From Streptomyces cathayae (GTDB taxonomy: Bacteria; Actinomycetota; Actinomycetes; Streptomycetales; Streptomycetaceae): 64,000 nt of DNA. Shown here one piece after another: positions 53,193-61,969 of the stretch. The stretch lies in contig NZ_CP121682.1 of assembly GCF_029760955.1 (NCBI RefSeq), forward strand, positions 6,076,001-6,140,000, given 5' to 3'. The translations under genes were made by a program, and so were the position numbers. Below the pieces are notes generated by a model that was given only the letters and a program-made list of their open reading frames with translations, made no database searches and was not told the origin of the DNA. How positions within the stretch are numbered: the first letter of the stretch is position 1; every line of letters begins with the position of its first letter.

Positions 53193-53221
53193 TTGTCGGC
53201 GCGCTTACTGACATCTAACAT
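53193..53221 (+). promoter_or_regulatory. Promoter and dyad of the GntR-acdS pair
   Basis: TTGTCG (53193-53198) and TAACAT (53216-53221) at 17-base spacing form a good promoter. The ATG at 53229 is 7 bases after the -10 (leaderless). ACTGA-N11-TCAGT (53207-53227) is centred on the -10 box and may be an autoregulatory operator. Confidence 0.6.
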
Positions 53222-53228
53222 TTCAGTC

Positions 53229-53885
53229 ATGGAGGCCATGCGACCCGTACGGCGCACCCTGCTCAGGGAGCGTGCCCACGAAGCGATCCGGGACGCCATC
53301 GTGGCCGGGGAGATCGAACCCGGGGCGGTGGTGCGGGACGCCGAGCTCGCCGAGCGGCTCGGGCTGTCCCGCGCACCGGTGCGCGAGGCGTTCTCGCGGC
53401 TGGTCGACGAGGGGCTGCTGGAGAGCAAGCCGCAGAGCTACACCCGCGTGACCCCCCTGGTGGCCGGTGACGTCCAGGACGCGGCGGCCGTCGTCGGCGC
53501 CATGCACGAACTGGTCACCCGCGTCGCCGTACCGCGGCTGCGCGAGGCCGACGTGGACCTCATGCGTGCCGCCAACGAGCGGTTCGCCGCCGCCGTACGG
53601 GCCGGTGACGTGGACGGCGCGCTGCGCGCCGACGACGAACTGCACGACGTACTCGTACGGGTGAGCGGCAACCGCGCCGCCGCCGCGACCGCCGCCCGCT
53701 ACACGCCCCTCATCCGCCGGCTGGAACGGCAGCGCTTCGGCGAGGGCGGCACCTGCCGTTCCGCCGGGCTGCACGAACGGCTGATCGAGGCCTGCGCGGC
53801 CGGAGACCCGGACGAAGCGGTCCGGGTCACGGCGGAGATCTGGCGGGGTCTGGTAGAGCTCGCCGACGTTCCCGAGGCTCTCTGA
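53229..53885 (+). CDS. GntR-family (FCD) transcriptional regulator
   Basis: A 218-residue regulator: winged helix at about 8-75 ([20 protein letters not shown], then [20 protein letters not shown]) and an all-helical FCD effector domain (about 85-215) with [10 protein letters not shown] and [15 protein letters not shown] regulators sense small organic acids or amino acids. It lies 14 bases before acdS in the same direction, so it probably controls ACC deaminase and itself. Confidence 0.9.
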   Translation: MEAMRPVRRTLLRERAHEAIRDAIVAGEIEPGAVVRDAELAERLGLSRAPVREAFSRLVDEGLLESKPQSYTRVTPLVAGDVQDAAAVVGAMHELVTRVAVPRLREADVDLMRAANERFAAAVRAGDVDGALRADDELHDVLVRVSGNRAAAATAARYTPLIRRLERQRFGEGGTCRSAGLHERLIEACAAGDPDEAVRVTAEIWRGLVELADVPEAL

Positions 53886-53899
53886 CGGAAGGATCGCCC

Positions 53900-54916
53900 A
53901 TGTCCCTGTCTGCCTACGAGCGTTACCCCCTGCTCTTCGGACCCTCGCCCGTGCATCCGTTGGAGCGGCTGACCGCGCATCTCGGTGGCGCCACCCTGTG
54001 GGCCAAGCGTGAGGACTGCAACTCCGGTGTGGCCTACGGCGGGAACAAGACCCGCAAGCTCGAGTACCTGGTCGCCGACGCGCTCGCCCAGGGCTGCGAC
54101 ACCCTGGTCTCCATCGGCGGGGTGCAGTCCAACCACACCCGCCAGGTCGCCGCCGTCGCCGCCCGCGCCGGACTGGGGTGCGTACTGGTGCAGGAGAGCT
54201 GGGTGGAGTGGCCGGACGCCGTGTACGACAAGGTCGGCAACATCCTGATCAGCCGGCTCGCCGGCGCCGATGTGCGCCTGGTGCGGGCCGGTTTCGGGAT
54301 CGGCTTCAAGGAGAGCTGGGAGCAGGCGCTCAGGGAGGTCGAGGAGGCCGGCGGCAAGCCCTATGCCATCCCGGCCGGCGCCTCCGACCATCCGCTCGGC
54401 GGGCTCGGCTTCGCCAACTGGGCGCAGGAGGTCGCCGAGCAGGAGCGAGAGCGGGGCGTCTTCTTCGACACCGTGATCGTGTGCTCGGTCACCGGGTCCA
54501 CCCAGGCCGGCATGGTCGCCGGTTTCCGCGCCCTGGAGGAGGCGGGCGGGCGCCCCCGGCGGGTGATCGGGATCGACGCGTCGGCGGCACCCGTCCGCAC
54601 CCGCGAACAGATCGCGCGGATCGCGCAGAACACCGGCCGGCTCATCGGGGTCAAGGCCGAGTTGACCGAGGGCGACGTCGAACTGGACGAGCGGTACCAC
54701 GCGGGCACCTACGGCATCCCCGACGACACCACGCTGGACGCGATGCGGCTCGCGGCCCGCACGGAGGGGATGGTCACCGACCCCGTGTACGAGGGCAAGT
54801 CGATGGCCGGGCTGATCGACCTGGTGTCCCGCGGCGAGATCGGCCGCGAGTCCACCGTGCTCTACGCCCACCTGGGCGGGCAGCCCGCGCTGAACGCGTA
54901 CAGCGCGCTGTTCTGA
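53900..54916 (+). CDS. acdS: 1-aminocyclopropane-1-carboxylate deaminase
   Basis: A 338-residue PLP fold-type II enzyme. Lys50 in [13 protein letters not shown] binds [21 protein letters not shown] and [12 protein letters not shown] hold the cofactor phosphate, and [12 protein letters not shown] plus [13 protein letters not shown] keep the Glu and Leu positions that separate true ACC deaminases from D-cysteine desulfhydrases. It converts the plant ethylene precursor ACC to 2-oxobutyrate and ammonia, a trait of plant-associated bacteria. Coupled to a GntR regulator. Confidence 0.93.
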   Translation: MSLSAYERYPLLFGPSPVHPLERLTAHLGGATLWAKREDCNSGVAYGGNKTRKLEYLVADALAQGCDTLVSIGGVQSNHTRQVAAVAARAGLGCVLVQESWVEWPDAVYDKVGNILISRLAGADVRLVRAGFGIGFKESWEQALREVEEAGGKPYAIPAGASDHPLGGLGFANWAQEVAEQERERGVFFDTVIVCSVTGSTQAGMVAGFRALEEAGGRPRRVIGIDASAAPVRTREQIARIAQNTGRLIGVKAELTEGDVELDERYHAGTYGIPDDTTLDAMRLAARTEGMVTDPVYEGKSMAGLIDLVSRGEIGRESTVLYAHLGGQPALNAYSALF

Positions 54917-54941
54917 GCGGCCGGTGGGCAACTGGTTCTGA

Positions 54942-54969
54942 GCGGGCGCCCCATGGTCGGGGCGCCCGC
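54942..54969. terminator. Terminator between acdS and the TerD-domain gene
   Basis: Perfect 11-bp arms GCGGGCGCCCC (54942-54952) and GGGGCGCCCGC (54959-54969) with a 6-base loop, between convergent genes. Confidence 0.8.
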
Positions 54970-54985
54970 GGGACCGTAGGCGTGG

Positions 54986-56209
54986 CTACAGCGACTGGGC
55001 GGCCGGTTTGACCATGCCGCGGACCGTGCGGGACTTCACGAACTCGCCCATCGCGGTCATCTCCCACTCGCCGGTGAACTGGCGGATCAGCTTCGCCATC
55101 ATCACGCCCGTCTGCGGCTCGGCGGAGGTGAGGTCGAAGCGGACCAGCTCCTCGCCGGTGCCGGCGTCCAGGAGACGGCAGTACGCCTTGGCCACCTGGG
55201 TGAACTTCTGGCCGGAGAACGAGTTGACCGTGAAGACCAGGCCGGTGACGTCCTGCGGGAGGCGGCCGAGGTCCACCGTGATCGTCTCGTCGTCCCCGGC
55301 GCCCTCGCCCGTGAGGTTGTCGCCGGAGTGCTGGATCGCGCCGCCCACGATCTGGAGCTTGCCGAAGTAGCAGCTGTCGATGTGGTTGCGCTGCGGGCCG
55401 TAGGCGATGACCGAGGCGTCGAGGTCGATGTCCTTGCCCCGGTACGCGGGCTCCCAGCCGAGGCCCATCCGGACCCGCGAGAGCAGCGGGCGGCCGCCCT
55501 TCATCAGGGAGACGGTCTGGTGCTTCTGGAGGCTGACCCGGCCCTTGTCGAGGTTGATCTTCCCGGTGCCGGGCGCGGCGGCGGGCGGCGCCTGGGGAGC
55601 GGCGGGCGCCGGCGGGGCCTGCGGGGCGGACGTCGGCGGGGCCGGCGGGCTCACCGGCGGCTGCACGGCGGGCGGGGGCGGGGTGACCGGCTGGGCGGGG
55701 GCGGCCGGTTCCTCGACCGTGACTCCGAAGTCGGTGGCGATGCCGGCCAGGCCGTTGGCGTAGCCCTGGCCGACCGCGCGGGCCTTCCAGGCGCCGTTGC
55801 GCAGGTAGATCTCGACGACCACCAGTGCCGTCTCGGAGCCGAGGCTCGGGGGAGTGAACGTCGCCAGGACGGCGCTGCTGTCCGCGTCGCGGATGGTGGC
55901 CGTCGGCTCGATGCCCTGGAAGGTCTGTCCTGCGGCGTCGGGGCTCGCGGTGACGACGATCTTCTCGATGCCGGGCGGGACGGCCGCGGTGTCGATGATG
56001 ATGGCGTCGGGGGCCGTGCCGCCGCCGGAACGGTAGGTCACACCGGGGCCGGCGGGCTGGTTGTAGAAGATGAAATCGTCGTCGGAGCGCACCTTGCCGT
56101 CGGCGGTGAGCAGCAGGCCCGAAACGTCGAGACGCACGGGCGCGGCGACGTCCACCGCCACACGGGCGGTGGAGAGGGGGATGTTCGAGCCGGGGGTCAT
56201 AGCTGTCAT
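54986..56209 (-). CDS. Double TerD-domain protein with Pro-rich linker
   Basis: A 407-residue protein with two TerD-type domains. The first (about 20-165) has SDDDFIFYNQPAGPGVTYRS and VVVEIYLRNGAWKARAVGQG. A linker of Pro/Ala/Gln (about 170-215) follows. The second (about 218-400) has SRVRMGLGWEPAYRGKDIDL, DLTGEGAGDDETITVDLG-like residues (the acidic calcium-binding loop) and QFTGEWEMTAMGEFVKSRTV. TerD proteins belong to stress-response and tellurite-resistance systems. No TerB/TerC partners lie next to it. Confidence 0.87.
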   Translation of the reverse strand: MTAMTPGSNIPLSTARVAVDVAAPVRLDVSGLLLTADGKVRSDDDFIFYNQPAGPGVTYRSGGGTAPDAIIIDTAAVPPGIEKIVVTASPDAAGQTFQGIEPTATIRDADSSAVLATFTPPSLGSETALVVVEIYLRNGAWKARAVGQGYANGLAGIATDFGVTVEEPAAPAQPVTPPPPAVQPPVSPPAPPTSAPQAPPAPAAPQAPPAAAPGTGKINLDKGRVSLQKHQTVSLMKGGRPLLSRVRMGLGWEPAYRGKDIDLDASVIAYGPQRNHIDSCYFGKLQIVGGAIQHSGDNLTGEGAGDDETITVDLGRLPQDVTGLVFTVNSFSGQKFTQVAKAYCRLLDAGTGEELVRFDLTSAEPQTGVMMAKLIRQFTGEWEMTAMGEFVKSRTVRGMVKPAAQSL

Positions 56210-56341
56210 GCCGGGTGAACGAGCGGGGGCGTTTTACTGTTCCCTTACCTGGGATCGGATCGGGGAGCATTGGTTTCCCGGGAGGATTTCGCCCTCGCCG
56301 CCCCTTCCCATTCCCATCCCGACCTGGGGCTCCGCCCCAGA

Positions 56342-56401
56342 CCCCGGTCCTCAGACGCCGGACGGGCTGAAATCAGCCCGTCCGGCGTCTGAGGACCGGG
56401 G
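56342..56401. repeat. 29-bp perfect palindrome after the ABC permease operon
   Basis: Two 29-bp arms (56342-56370 and 56373-56401) pair without a mismatch around a 2-base centre. The core is GACGGGCTGA-AA-TCAGCCCGTC with flanks CCGGCGTCTGAGGACC. It begins 41 bases after the stop of the minus-strand transporter operon, so it works as a terminator, and is preceded by a GGGGCTCCGCCCCAGACCCC stretch. I recall similar blocks as dispersed repeats in Streptomyces genomes, so it may also be a repetitive element. Confidence 0.7.
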
Positions 56402-56441
56402 CCCGCAGGGCCGAAGGGAACCTACGGCACCACCACGGTCT

Positions 56442-57293
56442 TCATTTCACGGCTCCCAGCGACAGGCCCTGGACGAGTTTGTCCTGAGCGGCGAACCCCG
56501 CGGCGAGCACCGGCAGGGAGATGACCAGCGACGCGGCGCACACCTTGGCCAGGAAGAGGCCCTGGCTGGTGATGAAGCCGGTCAGGAAGACGGGGGCGGT
56601 CCCGGCGACCACGCCCGTCAGCACCCGGGCGAACAGCAGTTCGTTCCAGCTGAAGATGAAGCAGATCAGGGCCGTCGCCGCGATGCCGGGCAGCGCCATC
56701 GGGGCGATCACGCGCGCCAGCACCGTCGGCAGCCGGGCGCCGTCGATCCGGGCGGCCTCGATCACCGCGACCGGGATCTCCGAGAGGAAGGAGTGCATCA
56801 TCCACACGGCGATCGGCAGGTTCATGGACGTGTAGAGCAGGACCAGCAGCCAGATGTTGTCGAGCATCCCGGTGTTCTTGGCGAACAGGTAGATCGGCAG
56901 CAGGCCGGCCACGACCGGCAGCATCTTGGTGGAGAGGAAGAAGAACAGGACGTCCGTCCACCGCTTCACCGGACGGACGGACAGGGCGTACGCCGCCGGG
57001 AGCGCGAGCAGCAGGACCAGGAGCACCGAGGCCACGGACGCCACCGTCGAGTTGATCAGGGACGGCCAGGGGCTCGCGCCGCCGCCCGCGCCGAAGAACT
57101 CGCGGTAGCCGTCCAGGGTGAGGGCGGCGGTGAAGGACGGCGGGTTGGTGGCCGCGTCCTCCTCGGAGTGGAAGGACGTCAGCGCCATCCAGGCGACGGG
57201 CAGGAAGAAGACGATCCCGGCCAGCCAGGCCACCAGACCGAGACCCGCTCCCCTGCGGATCCGGCCGCGGGTGCGTACGGCGGTGGTGCTCAT
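56442..57293 (-). CDS. Sugar/polyol ABC transporter permease (MalG-type)
   Basis: A 283-residue permease with six helices. The EAA loop is EAARIDGARLPTVLARVIAP (about 183-202) and the end LVQGLSLGAVK is typical of the polyol/sugar group. It starts at an ATGA overlap with the other permease. No ATPase is encoded in this operon, again suggesting a shared multiple-sugar ATPase. A large hairpin follows. Confidence 0.93.
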   Translation of the reverse strand: MSTTAVRTRGRIRRGAGLGLVAWLAGIVFFLPVAWMALTSFHSEEDAATNPPSFTAALTLDGYREFFGAGGGASPWPSLINSTVASVASVLLVLLLALPAAYALSVRPVKRWTDVLFFFLSTKMLPVVAGLLPIYLFAKNTGMLDNIWLLVLLYTSMNLPIAVWMMHSFLSEIPVAVIEAARIDGARLPTVLARVIAPMALPGIAATALICFIFSWNELLFARVLTGVVAGTAPVFLTGFITSQGLFLAKVCAASLVISLPVLAAGFAAQDKLVQGLSLGAVK

Positions 57294-58231
57294 GCGCGGG
57301 ACACCTCCTCGCGGAACAGGGACGACACGACGCGCAGGGCGAAGGTCGCGATGATGATCGAACCGATGACGACCAGGACGCCGGCGGCCGAGGCCAGGCC
57401 GTTCTCATGGGCCTGGTAGAAGGTCTGGTAGACGGTGTAGGGGAGGTTGGCGGTGCCCAGGCCGCCGGACGTGATCGTGAAGACGGCGTCGAAGTTCTGC
57501 ACGATGTAGATCGAGCCGAGCAGGGCGCCCAGTTCGAGGTAGCGGCGCAGGTGGGGCAGGGTGAGGTGGCGGAAGATCTGCCAGTCGCTCGCGCCGTCGA
57601 CACGGGCCGCCTCGAGCTGCTCCTGGTCCCGGCTCTGCAGCCCGGCGAGCAGGATCAGCATCATGAACGGCGTCCACTGCCACACCAGCGCGGCCTGAAC
57701 GGCCGGCAGCGGGGTGCCCGAGATCCAGTCCGGCTGCGGCCCGCCGACATAGTGCAGCAGGCCGTTGAGCAGGCCGTACTCGGGGTTGTAGAGCACGTGC
57801 TTCCACAGCAGGGCCGCCGCCACCGGCACCACCAGGAACGGGGCGATGAGCAGGGTGCGGACGATGCCCCGGCCGCGGAACCTCCGGTCGAGCAGCAGGG
57901 CGAGCAGCAGTCCGAGGACCAGGCTGGTGAGGACGACCGCCACCGTCAGCAGGATCGTCGTCCAGACCGACCGGCGGAGGGCGGGGTCGCCGAGGACCTC
58001 TCCGTAGTTCTCGAAGCCGGCGAACCGCCGGGCGTCGGGGTAGAGGGAGTTCCAGTCGAAGAAGGAGATCACCAGCGTGGCCACGAAGGGCAGCTGGGTG
58101 ACCGCGATCATGAAGATCAGGGCGGGCAGCAGCGGGGCTCTGGTGGCCCAGCCGCGCAGCCGGCCGGAGCGTCGGCCACCGCTCGTGCGGCTGTCCGGGA
58201 CGGCTGAGGGGGCCGGTGCGGTGGCGGTCAT
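57290..58231 (-). CDS. Sugar/polyol ABC transporter permease (MalF-type)
   Basis: A 313-residue permease with the EAA loop LEAARVDGASDWQIFRHLTL (about 210-229) and six helices starting at about 33-55. The start ATG at 58231 overlaps the binding-protein stop (ATGA), although the reading frame is open much further upstream. It is the second gene of the binding protein/permease/permease set. Confidence 0.93.
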   Translation of the reverse strand: MTATAPAPSAVPDSRTSGGRRSGRLRGWATRAPLLPALIFMIAVTQLPFVATLVISFFDWNSLYPDARRFAGFENYGEVLGDPALRRSVWTTILLTVAVVLTSLVLGLLLALLLDRRFRGRGIVRTLLIAPFLVVPVAAALLWKHVLYNPEYGLLNGLLHYVGGPQPDWISGTPLPAVQAALVWQWTPFMMLILLAGLQSRDQEQLEAARVDGASDWQIFRHLTLPHLRRYLELGALLGSIYIVQNFDAVFTITSGGLGTANLPYTVYQTFYQAHENGLASAAGVLVVIGSIIIATFALRVVSSLFREEVSRA

Positions 58232-59601
58232 CGTCCCTCGTACTCCTCGGAGATCTCTTCGGCGAGCTGCTGGGACTTCCTCAGGGCCGACTCGACGGAC
58301 TGGCGTCCGGCGATGGCCGCGCTGATCTCCTGGGAGACCCGGGTGCCGAGGTCCGTGAACTCGGGGATGCCGACGAACTGGATGCCGGGCGCGGGCCGCG
58401 GCTGCACACCCGGGTCGTCCGGGCGGGCTCGCCCGATGGCCAGCCGGGTCATCTCCTGGAAGGCCGCGGCCTCCGCGCGGTAGTCGGGGTTCTCGTAGGT
58501 GGAGGCGCGCTTGCCGGCCGGGACGTTCGACCAGCCGATCTCGTCGCCGACCAGCTGCTCGTACTCCTTGCCGGAGGCCCAGGAAACGAACTTCCAGGCG
58601 TTGTCCGGGTTCCGGGAGGCGTTCTGGATGCCCCAGGCCCAGGTGTAGAGCCAGCCGGCCGACTCCGTCTTCTCGACGGGGGCGGGGGCGTAGCCCATCC
58701 TGCCCTTGACGGGGGAGCCGGCGGACTCCAGGGAGCCGGCCGCGGAGGTGGCGTCGTACCACATGGCGGTCTTTCCCTGGGTGGTGTTGTTCAGGCACTC
58801 GGCGAAGCCGGACTGGGCGGCGCCGGCCTGGCCGTGCTCGCGGACCAGGTCGACGTAGAACTTCGTCGCCCGGTGCCACTCGGGGGAGTCGAGGCGGGCG
58901 TTCCAGTCCTCGTCGAACCAGGTGCCGCCGAAGGTGTTCACCACGGTCGTCAGCGGCGCCATGACCTCGCCCCAGCCGGGCAGACCGCGCAGGCAGATGC
59001 CCTTCATGCCGGGCTCGGCCCCGTCGAGTTTCGCGGCGATGTCGGCCACCTGCTCCCAGGTGGGGTCGGCCGGCATCGTCAGGCCCTCCCGCTCGAGGAT
59101 GTCCTTGCGGTACATCAGGAACGAGGACTCGCCGTAGAAGGGCTGGCCGTAGAGCCTGCCGTCGTCGCCGCTGAGGGACCGGCGCATCGGCTCCAGGACG
59201 TCCTGTTCGTCGTAGGCGGTGTCCTCGTCGACGTAGGAGTCCATCTCCCGGAGCCAGCCGTTGCGGGCGTAGATCGGGATCTCGTAGTTGGAGAGGGTGG
59301 CGACGTCGTACTGGCCGGCCTGGTTGGCGAAGTCCTGGCTGATCTTGTCGCGGACGTCGTTCTCCGGCAGCACGGTGAAGTTCACCTTGATGCCGGTCTC
59401 CTCGGTGAAGTGCGCGGCGGTCAGCTTCTGCAACTCCACCATCTGCGGGTTGTTGACCATCAGGACGTTGACGGCGTCACCGCCGGATCCGGCCCCGCCC
59501 GCTCCGACCCAGCAGCCGGAGAGCAGCGGGGCGAGCAGCGTCCCTGCGGCGGCCGCGGCGAGTGCGGCTCGCGGCGGCCGCCGCCGGCTCGGGGTTCGCA
59601 T
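58228..59601 (-). CDS. Sugar/polyol ABC transporter, substrate-binding lipoprotein
   Basis: A 457-residue lipoprotein with lipobox LLSGC at Cys30 after an Ala-rich leader. The mature part has NVLMVNNPQMVELQKLTAAH, YDVATLSNYEIPIYARNGWL, YGQPFYGESSFLMYRKDILE and TWAWGIQNASRNPDNAWKFV, resembling sorbitol/mannitol-type binding proteins. Start ATG after GAGGAGT. The ligand is not determinable here; the neighbouring uronate and glucarate-pathway genes suggest an acid or polyol sugar. Confidence 0.9.
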   Translation of the reverse strand: MRTPSRRRPPRAALAAAAAGTLLAPLLSGCWVGAGGAGSGGDAVNVLMVNNPQMVELQKLTAAHFTEETGIKVNFTVLPENDVRDKISQDFANQAGQYDVATLSNYEIPIYARNGWLREMDSYVDEDTAYDEQDVLEPMRRSLSGDDGRLYGQPFYGESSFLMYRKDILEREGLTMPADPTWEQVADIAAKLDGAEPGMKGICLRGLPGWGEVMAPLTTVVNTFGGTWFDEDWNARLDSPEWHRATKFYVDLVREHGQAGAAQSGFAECLNNTTQGKTAMWYDATSAAGSLESAGSPVKGRMGYAPAPVEKTESAGWLYTWAWGIQNASRNPDNAWKFVSWASGKEYEQLVGDEIGWSNVPAGKRASTYENPDYRAEAAAFQEMTRLAIGRARPDDPGVQPRPAPGIQFVGIPEFTDLGTRVSQEISAAIAGRQSVESALRKSQQLAEEISEEYEGR

Positions 59602-59774
59602 GGATCACTCCTCGGCATGAGCGGTCGTACGGGGAGGTACCGGGCATCGCCTGGACGGTTCGGCCCGCGGGGAGGTGGAACGGTGTGCGGTGGAAACGGC
59701 GCGCGGTGCGTCGTGCCTCCATGGCGTGGGGGCGTGGGGCGCGCCGGGGTGCGCCGTGGTGCGGTTCCGCCGGC

Positions 59775-60545
59775 TCAGACCCGGATGACCTGGGGTCCCA
59801 GCAGGGAGTAGCGATGGGCCTCGGACGCCGGGAGCAGCGTGCTCGTGACGATCGCTTCCAACGCGCCGACCTCGGCGAACCGGCAGAAGCTGACCGCCCC
59901 GAACTTGGTGTGGACGCCCGCGAACACCACCCGGCGCGCGGCTCGGACCGCCTGCGTCTTGACCTGGCTGACCGCCGGGTCGGGCGTGGTCAGCCCGTGT
60001 TCGCGGGAGATGCCGTTGGCGCCGATGAACGCCAGGTCGACGACGAAGCCGGAGAGCATCTTCGTCGTCCAGTGGTCGACGGTGGCGAGGGTGCCGGAGC
60101 GGACCCGGCCGCCGAGCAGCAGCACGGACATGGTGCCGGTCTCGGCGAGCGCGCCCGCGACCGGCAGGGAGGCGGTGACCACGGTGAGCGGCCGGTCCCG
60201 GGGCAGTGCCTCGGCGATGAGCTGCGGGGTGAAGCCCTCGTCGACGAAGACCGTCTCCGCGTCGCCGAGCAACTCGGCCGCGGCGTTCGCGACCCTGCGC
60301 TTCTCGGCCACATGGCTGGTGGCGCGGAAGGCGAGCGTGGTCTCGAAGGCGGCGCTCTCCACGGGATAGGCGCCGCCATGGGTGCGGCGCACCAGGCCGT
60401 GGTCCTCCAGCGCGCGCAGGTCCCGTCGCACGGTCTCCTTGGCCACGCCCAGATCGGTGGCGAGCGCCGTGACGTCGACCGAGCCGGTGGCGCGCGCCAC
60501 CCGCACGATCTCCCGCTGGCGCTCTTCGGCCGTTCTGTCACGCAT
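59775..60545 (-). CDS. DeoR-family sugar-operon regulator
   Basis: A 256-residue DeoR/GlpR-type repressor: HTH at about 6-55 (ERQREIVRVARATGSVDVTA, LGVAKETVRRDLRALEDHG) and the sugar-phosphate-sensing DeoRC domain (GGAYP, FVDEGFTPQLIAEALP, LLGGRVRSGTLATVDHW, AFIGANGISREHGLTTPDPA). It lies 173 bases upstream of the binding protein in the same direction and probably controls that transporter. No clear operator was seen in the gap, which has a G/T-rich simple stretch. Confidence 0.9.
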   Translation of the reverse strand: MRDRTAEERQREIVRVARATGSVDVTALATDLGVAKETVRRDLRALEDHGLVRRTHGGAYPVESAAFETTLAFRATSHVAEKRRVANAAAELLGDAETVFVDEGFTPQLIAEALPRDRPLTVVTASLPVAGALAETGTMSVLLLGGRVRSGTLATVDHWTTKMLSGFVVDLAFIGANGISREHGLTTPDPAVSQVKTQAVRAARRVVFAGVHTKFGAVSFCRFAEVGALEAIVTSTLLPASEAHRYSLLGPQVIRV

Positions 60546-60755
60546 GGCCGAACACCTGCTTCCTGATCTCGCTGCCCGTTCGGGCCCTATGAGGTCCTTG
60601 CAGGCAGTTGTACAGGTGGTCCGCGCGGCTGACCAGGTCTGTTGTAGAACCGGTATCGCCCGTTCCCGCCCGTTCGCCTCCAGCAGTGCCCGGCTCGGAC
60701 CTGCACGGGGGTGGGGCGGGGGACGGAAACGGGCATCACGCGTGCCCGAATGCGG

Positions 60756-60788
60756 CGGCGGGCGGGCCCGTTCGGTGCCCGCCCGCCG
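60756..60788. terminator. Terminator downstream of the uronate dehydrogenase gene
   Basis: CGGCGGGCGGGC (60756-60767) pairs with GCCCGCCCGCCG (60777-60788), 12 bp, 9-base loop. The rest of the 381-base gap between deoR and udh (60546-60926) has hexamer-like GTGCCG and TCTGCG repeats at about 60840-60890 and no gene. Confidence 0.65.
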
Positions 60789-60926
60789 GTGGGGGCGTCG
60801 GATGTCCGCCGCGGCCGCGTACGCGCGTGCCGTCGGTGTGTTGGTGCCGGTGCCGGTGTCTGCGTCTGCGTCTGTGTCGGTGCCGCGCCGGGCCCGTGGC
60901 TTCGGTGGTGCGTCGGGCCCGTGGTC

Positions 60927-61736
60927 TCAGTACGGCCAGATCGGCGGGTCGGTCACGAAGTGGCCGCCGATGCGCGCGTGCGCCTCGTTGTCCGGATCCA
61001 GCTCGCCCTGCTCGGCGACGAGCTTCGCGGCGAACGGTTCGGAGTCGTCCTGCGGGTCGTAACCGAGCGCACGCGCGGAGGCGAGGTCCCACCACAGGCG
61101 TGTGTTGGCGGAGGAGCCGTGGACGACCGTGTGTCCGACGTGCTCGGCGGTCAGGGCGGCGTGCAGGAGGCGGGCGCCGTCGGCGGGGCTCATCCAGATC
61201 GAGAGCATCCGCACACTGGTCGGCTCGGGGAAACAGGACCCGATGCGTACGGAGACGGTCTCCAGGCCGTGCTTGTCCCAGTAGAGCTGGGCGAGGTCCT
61301 CGCCGAAGCACTTGGACAGACCGTAGAAGGTGTCCGGGCGGTGCGGGGTGTCGACGGGGATGAGCGGGCCGTCGGCCGCAGGGCGGGGGGTGTAGCCGAC
61401 GGCGTGGTTGGAGGAGGCGAAGACGATGCGCCCGACGCCCTCCTCTCGTGCGGCCTCGTACAGGTGGTAGGTGCCCTCGATGTTCGCCGCGAGGATCTTC
61501 TCGAAGGAGGCCTCGAGGGAGATGCCCGCGAGGTGGATGATCGCGTCGACACCGCGGACCGCCTCGCGCACGGCCTCCTGGTCGGCCAGGTCCGCGACGA
61601 TCGCGTCCGGCTCGCCCTCGACCGGGTGCAGGTCGAGCAGGCGCAGCCGGTAGCCGTAGTCCGGGAGCAGGCCCCGCATCAGGGTGCCGAGGCCGCCGGC
61701 GGCGCCGGTGAGCAGAACGGTGCGGGGAGCGGGCAT
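60927..61736 (-). CDS. udh: Uronate dehydrogenase
   Basis: A 269-residue extended short-chain dehydrogenase. NAD loop TGAAGGLGTLMRGLL is at 10-24, FASSNHAVGY at 107-116, and the catalytic Tyr138-x-x-x-Lys142 in FYGLSKCFGE. VRIGSCFPEPTSVRMLSIWM is diagnostic of hexuronate dehydrogenases, which oxidise glucuronate or galacturonate to aldarolactone. ATG at 61736 with AAGGAG 8 bases upstream; longer in-frame starts are less likely. Divergent to kdgD, which acts later in the same pathway. Confidence 0.88.
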   Translation of the reverse strand: MPAPRTVLLTGAAGGLGTLMRGLLPDYGYRLRLLDLHPVEGEPDAIVADLADQEAVREAVRGVDAIIHLAGISLEASFEKILAANIEGTYHLYEAAREEGVGRIVFASSNHAVGYTPRPAADGPLIPVDTPHRPDTFYGLSKCFGEDLAQLYWDKHGLETVSVRIGSCFPEPTSVRMLSIWMSPADGARLLHAALTAEHVGHTVVHGSSANTRLWWDLASARALGYDPQDDSEPFAAKLVAEQGELDPDNEAHARIGGHFVTDPPIWPY

Positions 61737-61797
61737 CCAGGGGTCTCCTTGCATCACCGGCCGTGCATGTGTGCGCACGGCATTCATATTCGTGGAC

Positions 61798-61827
61798 ACG
61801 CTAGGGAGGAGGGCCGTGGCCCGTCAA
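61798..61827 (-). promoter_or_regulatory. udh promoter
   Basis: On the minus strand TTGACG (61827-61822), 18 bases, TAGCGT (61803-61798). An ATTCATATTC motif (61782-61791) lies at the expected transcription start. Confidence 0.65.
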
Positions 61828-61886
61828 GTATCCCGTGCCTTCGCGCGGATGGGGGGAATCGGCTGCTGCCTGCCCGGTCGGCCTGC

Positions 61887-61916
61887 TTGACCGGCGTCCC
61901 CCGGGCGCCCTAGCGT
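61887..61916 (+). promoter_or_regulatory. kdgD promoter
   Basis: TTGACC (61887-61892), 18 bases, TAGCGT (61911-61916), the same -10 and spacing as the divergent udh promoter. ATGAATAT (61946-61953) in the leader is the inverse of the ATATTCAT near the udh start, suggesting a common regulator. Confidence 0.65.
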
Positions 61917-61969
61917 GGCATCGTTCAGAGATGTAGACGTCAATCATGAATATGGACCAGGGAGAGCTT

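Noticed and set aside
57290..58879. 529-residue open frame continuing upstream of the MalF-type permease
   Set aside because: The upstream part is a shadow of the binding protein; the permease ATG at 58231 overlaps the binding-protein stop.
60835..60895. GTGCCG/TCTGCG hexamer-like repeats as a regulatory array
   Set aside because: The units are irregular and few, and fit simple G/C/T-rich sequence between two genes.
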